Source: Chloroflexia bacterium (GTDB taxonomy: Bacteria > Chloroflexota > Chloroflexia > QHBQ01 > JADMIH01). Taken from it: a stretch of DNA of 8,942 nucleotides. The notes beneath the pieces were generated by a model. The model did no database searches, was not told where the DNA came from, and worked only from the letters and a program-made list of their open reading frames with translations. The DNA is taken from NCBI GenBank assembly GCA_025927935.1, contig JAICKM010000245.1:1-8942 (forward strand), written 5' to 3'. The first letter of the stretch is position 1; every line of letters starts with the position of its first letter. A program made the translations under genes and the position numbers. Positions 1 through 5,781 of this stretch are shown piece after piece.

Positions 1-1
1 C

Positions 2-463
2 GGCTTCTTCCTGCAATTCGGCTACCCTGGCGAAGTGCGCGCCGACATCGAGAAGACGCTCCAGATGGTCCGCGATTGCAAGCCCGACGACATCGGCATC
101 TCGGTCTCCTACCCGCTGCCCGGCACGCGCTTCTACGACCGGGTGCAGGCCCAACTGGGGGCCAAGCGCAACTGGGTAAACAGCCAGGACCTCGACATGA
201 TGTTCCAGGGCGCGTATGTGCCGGAGTTCTACCGCACGCTCTACAGCGTCGTCCACCACGAGTTCCGCATGCGCAAGGCACAGGATCGCGCCGTTCCGGC
301 GCTGCGGCGGCCCTGGACGCTGCGCCCGACCCACGCCCGCGCCCTGGCGGCCATTCCCCGCCACTGGGTGGGCCTGCAAGTGCGCCGCGCCGAACTGAAC
401 CGCCTGGAGCGCGTCAAGCGCCCGGACGACCCGGTGATCCCCCTGATGCCGGTTTCCGGCTAG
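2..463 (+). CDS. B12-binding-type radical SAM protein, C-terminal fragment
   Basis: The frame is open from base 2, with no start inside the window, and stops at TAG 461-463, so this is the last ~153 residues of a longer protein. It opens with GFFLQFGYPGE, continues with PDDIGISVSYPLPGTRFY and then NWVNSQDLDMMFQGAYVPEFYRTLY and HHEFR. These blocks typify the C-terminal half of radical SAM proteins with an N-terminal cobalamin-binding domain (BchE-like or B12-binding radical SAM families). The GYPGE block belongs to the end of the radical SAM barrel. The CxxxCxxC cluster motif and the B12 domain would lie upstream, so the substrate cannot be inferred. The tail is rich in Arg and Pro. The gene converges on the methyltransferase gene, with a hairpin between them. 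Family assignment is firm; function is unknown. Confidence 0.85.
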   Translation, partial: GFFLQFGYPGEVRADIEKTLQMVRDCKPDDIGISVSYPLPGTRFYDRVQAQLGAKRNWVNSQDLDMMFQGAYVPEFYRTLYSVVHHEFRMRKAQDRAVPALRRPWTLRPTHARALAAIPRHWVGLQVRRAELNRLERVKRPDDPVIPLMPVSG

Positions 464-487
464 CCGGGGACACTCCAGATAAGACGG

Positions 488-508
488 GGGCCGGTTTGCA
501 ACCGGCCC
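488..508. terminator. Perfect hairpin between convergent genes, probable bidirectional terminator
   Basis: GGGCCGGTT (488-496) and AACCGGCCC (500-508) form a perfect 9-bp stem with a 3-base loop. It lies between the radical SAM stop (463) and the methyltransferase stop (525), where a shared terminator is expected. There is no clear U-tract on either strand (on the minus strand the stem is followed by a weakly T-rich stretch), so efficiency as an intrinsic terminator is uncertain. Confidence 0.65.
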
Positions 509-524
509 GCCCCATATGCCGTGC

Positions 525-2909
525 CTATTCTCCGGCGGCCCGCAACGGCGTCGTGCCGCCCAGCCGGATCTGCTGGCGCAACGTATCCAGCACGCGCCGC
601 TCGCCGGTGGCCGGGTCGTCGTAGTACCAGGCTTCCCAGCCGTTGCACGAGGGCAAGCCCGCCAGAGCGCGGCCCACCGCATGGATCGACCCCTGCGCCG
701 TGCCGCTGCGCACCGTCCCGTCGGCCAGCACAGTCGCCTGCGGGCCGGTCTTGCCCAGGTAGAGCGTCTGACCGGGCTGCAACAGGCCCTGCTCCAGCAG
801 GTTGCCGAAGGGCACGCGCGGGGCGCGGCGGCGATTGGTGTCGCTGTACAGCGCCTCCGACAGCAACGCGGGCTGCACGGCGGCGATGCGCTCGCGGGCC
901 AGGTCGGCATAGCCCGGATCGCGCTCGATGCCGATCCAATGCCGGTGCAGAGTGCGCGCGACCGCCCCTGTCGTGCCCGTGCCGAAAAATGGGTCCAGCA
1001 CTACTTCGCCGGGATTGCTAGTCGCCAGGATCACGCGATAGAGCAACGCCTCCGGCTTCTGCGTGGGGTGGGCCTTGTGACCATCCACCTTCAAGCGCTC
1101 GGCCCCCGTGCAGAGCGGGATCTCCCAATCGCTGCGCATCTGCTTCTCGTCGTTCAGGTTCTTCATCGCGTGATAGTTGAAGGTATAGCGCTTCTGCGTG
1201 CGCGACTTCTTGGCCCACAGCAGCGTCTCATGCGCGTTGGTGAAGCGCACGCCGCGAAATTGGGGTAGAGGATTTGAGTTATGTACGACTAAACCGCCTT
1301 CTACCAGAAATAAGCCCCCTTCAACCACAAGATCGTACCAATCTGCGGAGTATTCCTCGTTGAGCCGCACGCCGGCCCGTACCGGGTGAAATTCGATCCC
1401 CCCGGCGGTGAAGCATTTTCGTTTGTAAACCTTAAGCGTATACACCTGATACCAACGGTCAGTTACTTTGAGATGGGTGCGCAACTGCCCAAGAGTTGCG
1501 TAATAGCCAACGGAGTGAGCCAGTAATTGCAGATCTTTAACAAGCTGCGGGCTGGCGATTCCCACGGTGTAGCGGTCGTTATCGGCTTCGTAATGCCCGT
1601 CACCCGCTAGAAAGCCCGCAAGCAACCCCTGACGGAAACCGGCGGGGGCATTCAATATGCGATCGATGACCAGACTCTTTGTGCGTGCGCCGTCGCCCTC
1701 CACGAAATGGCGAATAATTGCGCGCACGATTCTGCTGCCGAAATAAACGGCCCTTGCATTCTTATTCTGACGGAACTCATGGCAAGACACGTCAACGCCG
1801 TATGGTTTAAGCAGCGCCGCGATCCGCTCGACAAAGTCGGTCTCGTTGATGTGGAAGCTGAAACGAACCTGGGTCTGCTTCGCCATATTTCCCTCGGCCA
1901 GGTACAGACCGATGAAAAAGCCCCAATCTTCCGTCAAGGGCAGCTTCGCCGGAAATGACTCGGTCGTCTTTGAGTAGTGGCTAATCAGTTGTTCGAGCGG
2001 GACACCCTCCGCTTGGGCAATGGAGACCGGCAACGTGTCCCGGTGATATAGATGCCACTGAAGATCCGGGTACGAATAGCGTCTTTCCAAATCCGTGCCC
2101 CATGTCCCATAGGGTGCGGTTTCTTTATAGCGGGAGTAACCGCCCTGCACATAGAGCGGTACATCGTTGGCAGCCATTAGTTGCACAATATCCAGTTCGG
2201 TGTAACTGCCGGGGAGATGCGGCGCTAGATCCACATGCAGAAGATACGTTTGTGCTGTTTCCTGGGCTAAGGCGTGTGCCGGCTTTTCCCAATACTTTGC
2301 GCCATAATTGTTCCGCCAGACAGGCAAGAGATGTTCCGGTGAGGTAGTCAGGTGCGCCATATAACCCGCACGAACGTGGACCTTGGGCTTGAGATCGTGC
2401 GAGTGGGCTACCGCGATCAAGTTCTTCCAGCCGTGCGGCCCCAGGATCTCAAGTCGTTCGCTTGGCCCGGTGGCTAATTCGGCCAGAGTCCGCTGCCGTA
2501 TCCAACCCTGCGCGTCGCGGACCAGAACACGAGTCTCACCCGCTAAACATTTGATCCAGGCTACATCATTTAGCAGCCAGTAGCCCAGGTCCATCATGAT
2601 CTTGCCCACGCGATAGATGTTGTGGTAGCTGCCGATCACCCAGAGGGCGCCGGTGTCTTTCAGCACCCGCCGGCAGGCCAGCAGCCAGGCTTCAGTGAAT
2701 CGGTCATAGGCGGCGAAGTCCTCGAACTGGTCCCAGGCGGCGTCCACGCCGTCTACGCGGGTCATGTTGGGGCGCCAGAGTTCCTGCTGCAATTGGAGAT
2801 TATACGGGGGGTCGGCGAAAATCAGGTCCACGCTCTTGGCGGGCAGCGTGGCGAGCACCTCGCGACTGTCGCCGATCAGTACCTGGTCGAGTGGTAAGTC
2901 CAAGCGCAT
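525..2909 (-). CDS. CcrM-like beta-class DNA adenine-N6 methyltransferase with RAMA-like C-terminal domain, interrupted by an intein
   Basis: This is a 794-residue precursor that transfers methyl from S-adenosylmethionine to adenine N6 in DNA. Numbering is from the ATG at 2909. Catalytic motif IV DPPY is at 33-36. The conserved block LWVIGSYHNIYRVG follows, then NDVAWIK, where the intein (121-544) interrupts. The host resumes as SNPLPQFRGVRF and NAHETLLWAKK, with HPTQKP at ~614-619 and the SAM-binding motif I, DPFFGTGTTG, at ~639-648. The order IV...I is that of the beta class (CcrM, M.HinfI). The last ~100 residues (RVPFGNLLEQGLL, GSIHAVG, CNGWEAWYY) resemble the RAMA domain. Without the intein the enzyme would be 370 residues, close to CcrM. 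I chose ATG 2909 because family members begin just before VLIGDS and a purine-rich GGTGGGAGAGG lies directly upstream. An in-frame GTG at 2942 would add 11 residues. No restriction endonuclease gene is adjacent, so it looks like an orphan methylase. GANTC specificity is possible but unproven. Confidence 0.93.
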   Translation of the reverse strand: MRLDLPLDQVLIGDSREVLATLPAKSVDLIFADPPYNLQLQQELWRPNMTRVDGVDAAWDQFEDFAAYDRFTEAWLLACRRVLKDTGALWVIGSYHNIYRVGKIMMDLGYWLLNDVAWIKCLAGETRVLVRDAQGWIRQRTLAELATGPSERLEILGPHGWKNLIAVAHSHDLKPKVHVRAGYMAHLTTSPEHLLPVWRNNYGAKYWEKPAHALAQETAQTYLLHVDLAPHLPGSYTELDIVQLMAANDVPLYVQGGYSRYKETAPYGTWGTDLERRYSYPDLQWHLYHRDTLPVSIAQAEGVPLEQLISHYSKTTESFPAKLPLTEDWGFFIGLYLAEGNMAKQTQVRFSFHINETDFVERIAALLKPYGVDVSCHEFRQNKNARAVYFGSRIVRAIIRHFVEGDGARTKSLVIDRILNAPAGFRQGLLAGFLAGDGHYEADNDRYTVGIASPQLVKDLQLLAHSVGYYATLGQLRTHLKVTDRWYQVYTLKVYKRKCFTAGGIEFHPVRAGVRLNEEYSADWYDLVVEGGLFLVEGGLVVHNSNPLPQFRGVRFTNAHETLLWAKKSRTQKRYTFNYHAMKNLNDEKQMRSDWEIPLCTGAERLKVDGHKAHPTQKPEALLYRVILATSNPGEVVLDPFFGTGTTGAVARTLHRHWIGIERDPGYADLARERIAAVQPALLSEALYSDTNRRRAPRVPFGNLLEQGLLQPGQTLYLGKTGPQATVLADGTVRSGTAQGSIHAVGRALAGLPSCNGWEAWYYDDPATGERRVLDTLRQQIRLGGTTPLRAAGE
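1278..2549 (-). mobile_element. Intein with LAGLIDADG homing endonuclease inside the methyltransferase
   Basis: This in-frame 424-residue insertion splits the methylase between K and S of WIK/SNPLPQF. Intein numbering follows. Cys1 opens block A (CLAGETRVLV). Block B is TTSPEH at 68-73, with Ser70 in the usual Thr position of TxxH and His73 present. Blocks F and G read YDLVVEGGLFLVEGGLVVHN, ending in His423-Asn424, followed by host Ser+1. Cys1, terminal His-Asn and Ser+1 are the residues needed for class 1 splicing. The block F His appears to be Leu. Central residues carry two LAGLIDADG motifs. Joining the flanks restores a normal CcrM-type sequence (WIKSNPLPQFRG), which fixes both boundaries. 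Base composition differs from the host: two 60-base lines inside (from 1741 and 2041) have 29 and 31 G+C, against 42 in a line of the host part (from 601). This indicates horizontal acquisition. Confidence 0.95.
1560..1930 (-). other. LAGLIDADG (DOD) homing endonuclease core within the intein
   Basis: Two LAGLIDADG helices lie in one polypeptide, as in monomeric two-motif homing enzymes: GFFIGLYLAEG (intein residues 210-220, acidic Glu219, bases 1890-1922) and GLLAGFLAGDG (308-318, acidic Asp317, bases 1596-1628). Both catalytic acidic positions are kept and the frame is intact. Between them is HFVEGDGARTKSLVIDRIL, which resembles the usual linker of DOD inteins. Outer limits are approximate. 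The expected target is an intein-free copy of the methylase gene around the sequence coding for WIKSNP. Activity is inferred, not shown. Confidence 0.85.
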
Positions 2910-2979
2910 CCTCTCCCACCGGATCGCCGCACGGGCGCACACCCGCCTGTCACTCGATCCGCTCAGTTATGTCATGCTG

Positions 2980-3009
2980 ATTATAGCACAGGCGGGAGTC
3001 GCTAGTCGA
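2980..3009 (-). promoter_or_regulatory. Probable sigma70-type promoter of the methyltransferase
   Basis: On the minus strand there is a perfect -10 TATAAT (2980-2985) with an extended TGC before it, and 18 bases upstream a TCGACT (3004-3009) matching four of six -35 positions. It lies downstream of the signal peptidase terminator (3024-3052) and about 65-70 bases before the methylase ATG, so the methylase should be transcribed on its own. Confidence 0.65.
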
Positions 3010-3023
3010 TACCCACGGGGATG

Positions 3024-3052
3024 CAAAAAGGCGGCAGCGATACGCTGCCGCC
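3024..3052 (-). terminator. Intrinsic terminator of the first signal peptidase gene
   Basis: GGCGGCAGCG (3030-3039) and CGCTGCCGCC (3043-3052) form a perfect 10-bp stem with a 3-base loop. On the minus strand the stem is followed by five T (A at 3025-3029). It starts 23 bases after the TAA of the signal peptidase gene at 3076-3078. Confidence 0.92.
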
Positions 3053-3075
3053 TGCTGGGTTGTGGGCCGGAGCAA

Positions 3076-3831
3076 TTAAGGCGAAGGCGTATCCACGTTC
3101 GCATAGGTGGGGTGTGGCAGGAAGCCCAGCACCTCGCGCGGCCAGTAGGAGATCCAGGCTTTGCCGACGATGCTGCCCATATCGACGAAGCCCCAGGCGT
3201 GCGAGTCGCTGCTGTTGCGCCGGTTGTCGCCCAACACGAACAGGTGTCCCGGCGGCACCACGCCCGACTCGCCCGTCTCCGGCCAGTTATAATCCGGCTC
3301 GTCCTTGATGTACGGCTCGTCCAGCTTATGGCCGTTCACATACACGCCGTCATATGCCTTCACCTGCACCGTCTCGCCCGGCACGGCGATCACCCGCTTG
3401 ATGTAATCCTGGTCTTCGCTCGGCACCGGGGGCCGGAAGACGACGATATCGCCCCGTTGCGGGCCGCCCAACAAAAACTGGTAATTTTCGGGTGCGTGCT
3501 GGCCGAACAGATCGGGTAGGAAATTGGTGTCGTAGCGGAAATACGAGGCGCGGTCGATCAGCAGATGCTCCTCGTTATGCAGGCTCGGCTCCATGCTTGC
3601 GCCGACGACTTTGCGGTTCTGCACCACGCTCTGCACCAGCAGGAAGATCAGCAAACTGAGCACCACCGCCTCAATCAGTTCGTGAGCGATGGACTTGCTA
3701 CCGTAGCTAACTTCGCGCACGCTGATGTCGGCGCCCCCGGCCGGCAGCAGATAGCGCGGCTCTTCGCTCTCCGGCGCCCCCAGCGGAGGCGGCGCCATTA
3801 CCACATGCGCTTTCGATTCGTCCCAATTCAC
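3076..3831 (-). CDS. lepB: Type I signal peptidase, tandem copy 1
   Basis: This 251-residue membrane serine protease removes signal peptides from secreted proteins outside the cytoplasmic membrane. An N-terminal cytoplasmic part (PRYLLPAGGADI) precedes one hydrophobic segment at ~51-70 (IEAVVLSLLIFLLVQSVV). The family boxes follow in order: GASMEPSL with nucleophile Ser79, RGDIVVFRPP at ~126-135, DYIKRVIAVPGE with general-base Lys145, and LGDNRRNSSDSHAWGF at ~200-215. It is closely related to the next upstream gene but has ~20 extra residues (about 99-121, RYDTNFLPDLFGQHAPENYQ) before RGDIVVF. I chose GTG 3831 because GGGGAGG lies 12 bases before it and the N-terminus then aligns with the paralogue (WDES against LDQS). 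ATG 3798 (240 residues) is the alternative but lacks a ribosome binding site. It has its own promoter and terminator. Confidence 0.93.
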   Translation of the reverse strand: MNWDESKAHVVMAPPPLGAPESEEPRYLLPAGGADISVREVSYGSKSIAHELIEAVVLSLLIFLLVQSVVQNRKVVGASMEPSLHNEEHLLIDRASYFRYDTNFLPDLFGQHAPENYQFLLGGPQRGDIVVFRPPVPSEDQDYIKRVIAVPGETVQVKAYDGVYVNGHKLDEPYIKDEPDYNWPETGESGVVPPGHLFVLGDNRRNSSDSHAWGFVDMGSIVGKAWISYWPREVLGFLPHPTYANVDTPSP

Positions 3832-3843
3832 AGGTATCGGATT

Positions 3844-3850
3844 CCTCCCC
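3844..3850 (-). promoter_or_regulatory. Ribosome binding site supporting the GTG start of signal peptidase copy 1
   Basis: GGGGAGG on the minus strand lies 12 bases upstream of GTG 3831. The spacing is at the long end of normal. The alternative ATG at 3798 would be 45 bases away, too far to use it. Confidence 0.6.
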
Positions 3851-3898
3851 AGAACAGGTCGGCGCGCCGAGTGAGGTCGCGCGCCGCATGACCCGGCA

Positions 3899-3928
3899 AT
3901 TATACCGGAAACGCGCCGGGCAGACCAA
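3899..3928 (-). promoter_or_regulatory. Sigma70-type promoter of signal peptidase copy 1
   Basis: The minus strand reads -35 TTGGTC (3923-3928), an 18-base spacer and a perfect -10 TATAAT (3899-3904), about 60 bases before GTG 3831. It shares CTTG, CCCGGCGC, TATAA and CCGG in the same order with the promoter of copy 2, which supports both predictions. Confidence 0.75.
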
Positions 3929-3944
3929 GCGCCAAGTTGCCTAT

Positions 3945-3970
3945 GTGAGTCGCCCGTAAGACGGGCTACC
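3945..3970 (-). promoter_or_regulatory. Element shared upstream of both signal peptidase promoters, copy 1
   Basis: On the minus strand GGTAGC (3965-3970) and GCGACTCAC (3945-3953) are separated by 11 bases, about 17 bases upstream of the -35. The same two blocks occur upstream of copy 2. The 11-base gap makes a short hairpin here (GCCCGT/ACGGGC, 3952-3966). It may be an activator or operator site, or just duplicated DNA. Confidence 0.35.
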
Positions 3971-4023
3971 TGGCCCACCAGTTGCACCGGACCAAAAGCA
4001 GAAGGTATGCCAGCCGGCGTGGG

Positions 4024-4062
4024 ACATAATAAAACGCGGTAGCGCCTATGCGCTACCGCGTT
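4024..4062 (-). terminator. Intrinsic terminator of the second signal peptidase gene
   Basis: A perfect 13-bp stem forms from AACGCGGTAGCGC (4033-4045) and GCGCTACCGCGTT (4050-4062), with loop CTAT. On the minus strand it is followed by TTTTATTATG. It sits 20 bases after the gene's stop and separates copy 2 from copy 1. Confidence 0.93.
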
Positions 4063-4081
4063 GATTCTACGCCTCGCGGAG

Positions 4082-4789
4082 TTATGGCACGACCGGCGGT
4101 TGCGCCACGTTGGCATAAGTCGGATGGGGCAGGAAACCCAGCAGATCGCTCGGCCAATAAGACAGCCAGGCTTTACCCACCACCCGGTCGGTTTCCAGGA
4201 AGCCCCAGACGTGGGAGTCGCTGCTGTTGCGCCGGTTATCGCCCAACACGAACAGGTGCCCCGGCGGCACCACCTCCGCGCCGCCCGTCTCCGGCCAGTT
4301 ATAATCCGGCGCGTCCTTGATGTACGGCTCATCCAGCTTATGGCCGTTCACATAGACCCCGTCATACGCCTTCACCTGGACCGCCTCGCCCGGCACGGCG
4401 ATCACTCGCTTGATGTAGTCTTCCGTCTCGCCTTGCACCGGGGGCCGGAAGACGACGATGTCGCCGCGCAGCGGCCCGCCCAGTGGATAGGTCGACCCCA
4501 GATGGAAGTAGGACGCGCGGTCGATGAACAGGCGCTCCTGGTCGGCCAGCGTGGGGTCCATGCTGTGGCCGAGCACCTGGCGGTTCTGGACGACGCTCTG
4601 CACCAGCAGGAAGATCATCAGGCTCAGCACTACCGCCTCGATGATTTCGCGGGCGATAGACTTGCCACCATAATGCCGCTCGGCGATGGCGATATCGGCA
4701 TCGGTGACGGGCAGGAGATAACGGGGGGACTCGGATGGGGCGGGCACAGCCGTGTCCGCGGGGCGCGCTTCGTGTGCTGACTGATCCAA
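4082..4789 (-). CDS. lepB: Type I signal peptidase, tandem copy 2
   Basis: This second membrane-anchored type I signal peptidase is 235 residues long from the TTG start. PRYLLPVTDADI is followed by one membrane segment (~48-67, IIEAVVLSLMIFLLVQSVV), then GHSMDPTL with nucleophile Ser76, RGDIVVFRPP, DYIKRVIAVPGE with general-base Lys127, and LGDNRRNSSDSHVWGF. All catalytic boxes are intact, so both copies should be active. The C-terminal halves of the two copies are nearly identical in sequence, including YVNGHKLDEPYIKD and LGFLPHPTYANV. I prefer TTG 4789 because GAGGT lies 7 bases before it, the predicted transcript start (~4845) leaves room for a leader, and the N-terminus matches copy 1. 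An in-frame GTG at 4825 (247 residues) lacks a ribosome binding site. The gene is divergent from the lipoprotein-transporter operon. Confidence 0.92.
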   Translation of the reverse strand: MDQSAHEARPADTAVPAPSESPRYLLPVTDADIAIAERHYGGKSIAREIIEAVVLSLMIFLLVQSVVQNRQVLGHSMDPTLADQERLFIDRASYFHLGSTYPLGGPLRGDIVVFRPPVQGETEDYIKRVIAVPGEAVQVKAYDGVYVNGHKLDEPYIKDAPDYNWPETGGAEVVPPGHLFVLGDNRRNSSDSHVWGFLETDRVVGKAWLSYWPSDLLGFLPHPTYANVAQPPVVP

Positions 4790-4796
4790 TTGGCAG

Positions 4797-4801
4797 ACCT
4801 C
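4797..4801 (-). promoter_or_regulatory. Ribosome binding site pointing to a TTG start in signal peptidase copy 2
   Basis: GAGGT on the minus strand is 7 bases upstream of TTG 4789. No comparable site precedes the GTG at 4825, where the sequence is a run of CG-rich bases. Confidence 0.55.
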
Positions 4802-4851
4802 GGCCCTTGCGGGCGAACGGGCCACGCGCGCACGTCACGGCGGGGCCGGTT

Positions 4852-4882
4852 GTTATATTGGTGGGCGCCGGGTTCTCGGCAA
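4852..4882 (-). promoter_or_regulatory. Sigma70-type promoter of signal peptidase copy 2
   Basis: The minus strand reads -35 TTGCCG (4877-4882), a 19-base spacer and -10 TATAAC (4852-4857). It aligns with the copy 1 promoter through CTTG, CCCGGCGC, TATAA and CCGG, with only one or two bases of spacing difference. Confidence 0.65.
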
Positions 4883-4894
4883 GACTCGACCCTG

Positions 4895-4911
4895 GTGAGT
4901 CGCGTGCTACC
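4895..4911 (-). promoter_or_regulatory. Element shared upstream of both signal peptidase promoters, copy 2
   Basis: On the minus strand GGTAGC (4906-4911) and GCGACTCAC (4895-4903) are separated by two bases, about 13 bases upstream of the -35. The same blocks precede copy 1 with an 11-base gap. Confidence 0.35.
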
Positions 4912-4959
4912 CATAGATTATACGCGCAAAAGGCCGAAAAGTTACACCTCCGCCCAAGG

Positions 4960-4989
4960 TTGACATGAACGCGCTCTATCGGCTAGGAT
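4960..4989 (+). promoter_or_regulatory. Promoter of the lipoprotein-transporter operon
   Basis: There is a perfect -35 TTGACA (4960-4965), an 18-base spacer and -10 TAGGAT (4984-4989, four of six consensus positions). It lies in the 269-base divergent gap and does not overlap the signal peptidase promoter. The predicted leader is ~60 bases and contains the GC palindrome CCGCCGCGCGGCGG (5010-5023). Confidence 0.65.
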
Positions 4990-5040
4990 AGGGGCAGACC
5001 GGCGCTTCCCCGCCGCGCGGCGGCCACGGGACCCGGCATA

Positions 5041-5048
5041 GGACGGAG
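5041..5048 (+). promoter_or_regulatory. Ribosome binding site of the lipoprotein gene
   Basis: GGACGGAG lies 10 bases before ATG 5059 and fixes that start; the lipoprotein signal peptide begins at the same codon. Confidence 0.6.
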
Positions 5049-5058
5049 CACGACCCTT

Positions 5059-5781
5059 ATGCGTCTCTCTTTTGTAACGGGCCGGGCAGCCCGTTGGATT
5101 GCGTTCTTGCTGCTATGCCTGGCCGTGGCCGCCTGCGGCGAACCGCCGGTGCCGCCTGCCGGCGACATCATCACCAAGAGTGTCGCGGCCATGCGCGACA
5201 TCACCAGCCTGCACTTCCTGCTCGACACCAATAAGCTGGAGACTTACCCCAAGAGCCTCTTCCTGGTCCACGCCGAGGGCGATGCGGCCAAGCCCGATAA
5301 ACTGCGTGCCACGGCCAAGGCCCTGCTACTGGGCAGCGCCATCGAAGTGCAGGTCATCGGCCTCGGCACGGAGCAGTACATGACCGACCCGGCCAGCGGG
5401 CGCTGGCAACGCATGCCGCCGTCGTTCAATGTCCTGTCCGCGTTTGATCCCAGCAAAGGCATCGCCGACATCCTCGCCAACGCGAAGGACCCGCAGAACG
5501 ACGGCACCGAAACCATTGGCGGCGTCGCCTGCTACCGCCTGAAGACCACGCTCAGCCCCGACGCCCTCAAGGCGCTCAGCACGGAAGTCAACGCGACTGC
5601 GCCGCTGCCCGCCCGGCTCTGGATCGGCACCGCCGACTCGCGCCTGGTGCAGGTCGAACTGTCCGGGCCGCTGATGAACGGTGAGCCGGGCAACATCGTG
5701 CGCACGGTCAAGTTCTCGCAGTTTAACGCGCCCGTCGATATCCAGAAACCCACCGTCGGATCCGCGCCGAGCCAACCGTGA
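5059..5781 (+). CDS. LppX/LprAFG-family lipoprotein (LprG-like)
   Basis: This is a 240-residue predicted lipoprotein on the outer face of the membrane. The N-terminus is a lipoprotein signal peptide: Arg-containing start, hydrophobic ~13-24, and lipobox VAAC with lipidated Cys26. The mature part begins with a Pro-rich linker and then AGDIITKSVAAMRDITSLHF. Further on are EQYMTDPASGRWQR, DPSKGIADILANAKD, ETIGGVACYRL, LPARLWIGTADSRLVQVELSG and a C-terminal PVDIQKP. This order matches the LppX_LprAFG family, whose mycobacterial members LprG, LprA and LppX bind acylated lipids in a hydrophobic pocket. The stop overlaps the start of the MFS gene by four bases, so the two are translationally coupled, as in lprG-p55. 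Inferred role: carrying lipids or lipoglycans taken out of the membrane by the MFS protein. The ligand is unknown. The family call is by pattern recognition. Confidence 0.85.
   Translation: MRLSFVTGRAARWIAFLLLCLAVAACGEPPVPPAGDIITKSVAAMRDITSLHFLLDTNKLETYPKSLFLVHAEGDAAKPDKLRATAKALLLGSAIEVQVIGLGTEQYMTDPASGRWQRMPPSFNVLSAFDPSKGIADILANAKDPQNDGTETIGGVACYRLKTTLSPDALKALSTEVNATAPLPARLWIGTADSRLVQVELSGPLMNGEPGNIVRTVKFSQFNAPVDIQKPTVGSAPSQP

Larger units (their letters stand above)
3076..4911 (-). repeat. Tandem gene duplication of promoter plus signal peptidase
   Basis: Unit 1 (3076-3970) and unit 2 (4082-4911) have the same order: upstream element, promoter, leader, coding region. DNA identity is also visible over the coding parts, for example the stretch encoding YVNGHKLDEPYIKD at 3313-3354 and 4316-4357. 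The terminators differ in sequence. Confidence 0.8.

Noticed and set aside
516..1268. A 250-codon plus-strand frame antisense to the methyltransferase C-terminus.
   Set aside because: The minus strand encodes clear methylase motifs here. The plus frame has low-complexity composition and no motif.
3952..3966. Short hairpin GCCCGT-AAG-ACGGGC considered as a terminator.
   Set aside because: It has only 6 bp and no T-tract, and lies upstream of a promoter. It is noted only as part of the shared upstream element.
3832..4332. A long N-terminal extension of signal peptidase copy 1 (frame open back to 4332).
   Set aside because: The extension crosses the terminator at 4024-4062 and the promoter at 3899-3928, and runs in a shadow frame of copy 2. 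Homology begins only near 3831.
5010..5023. Perfect palindrome CCGCCGCGCGGCGG in the lipoprotein leader, considered as an operator.
   Set aside because: It is pure G/C in a GC-rich region and could arise by chance. Nothing else supports a binding site.
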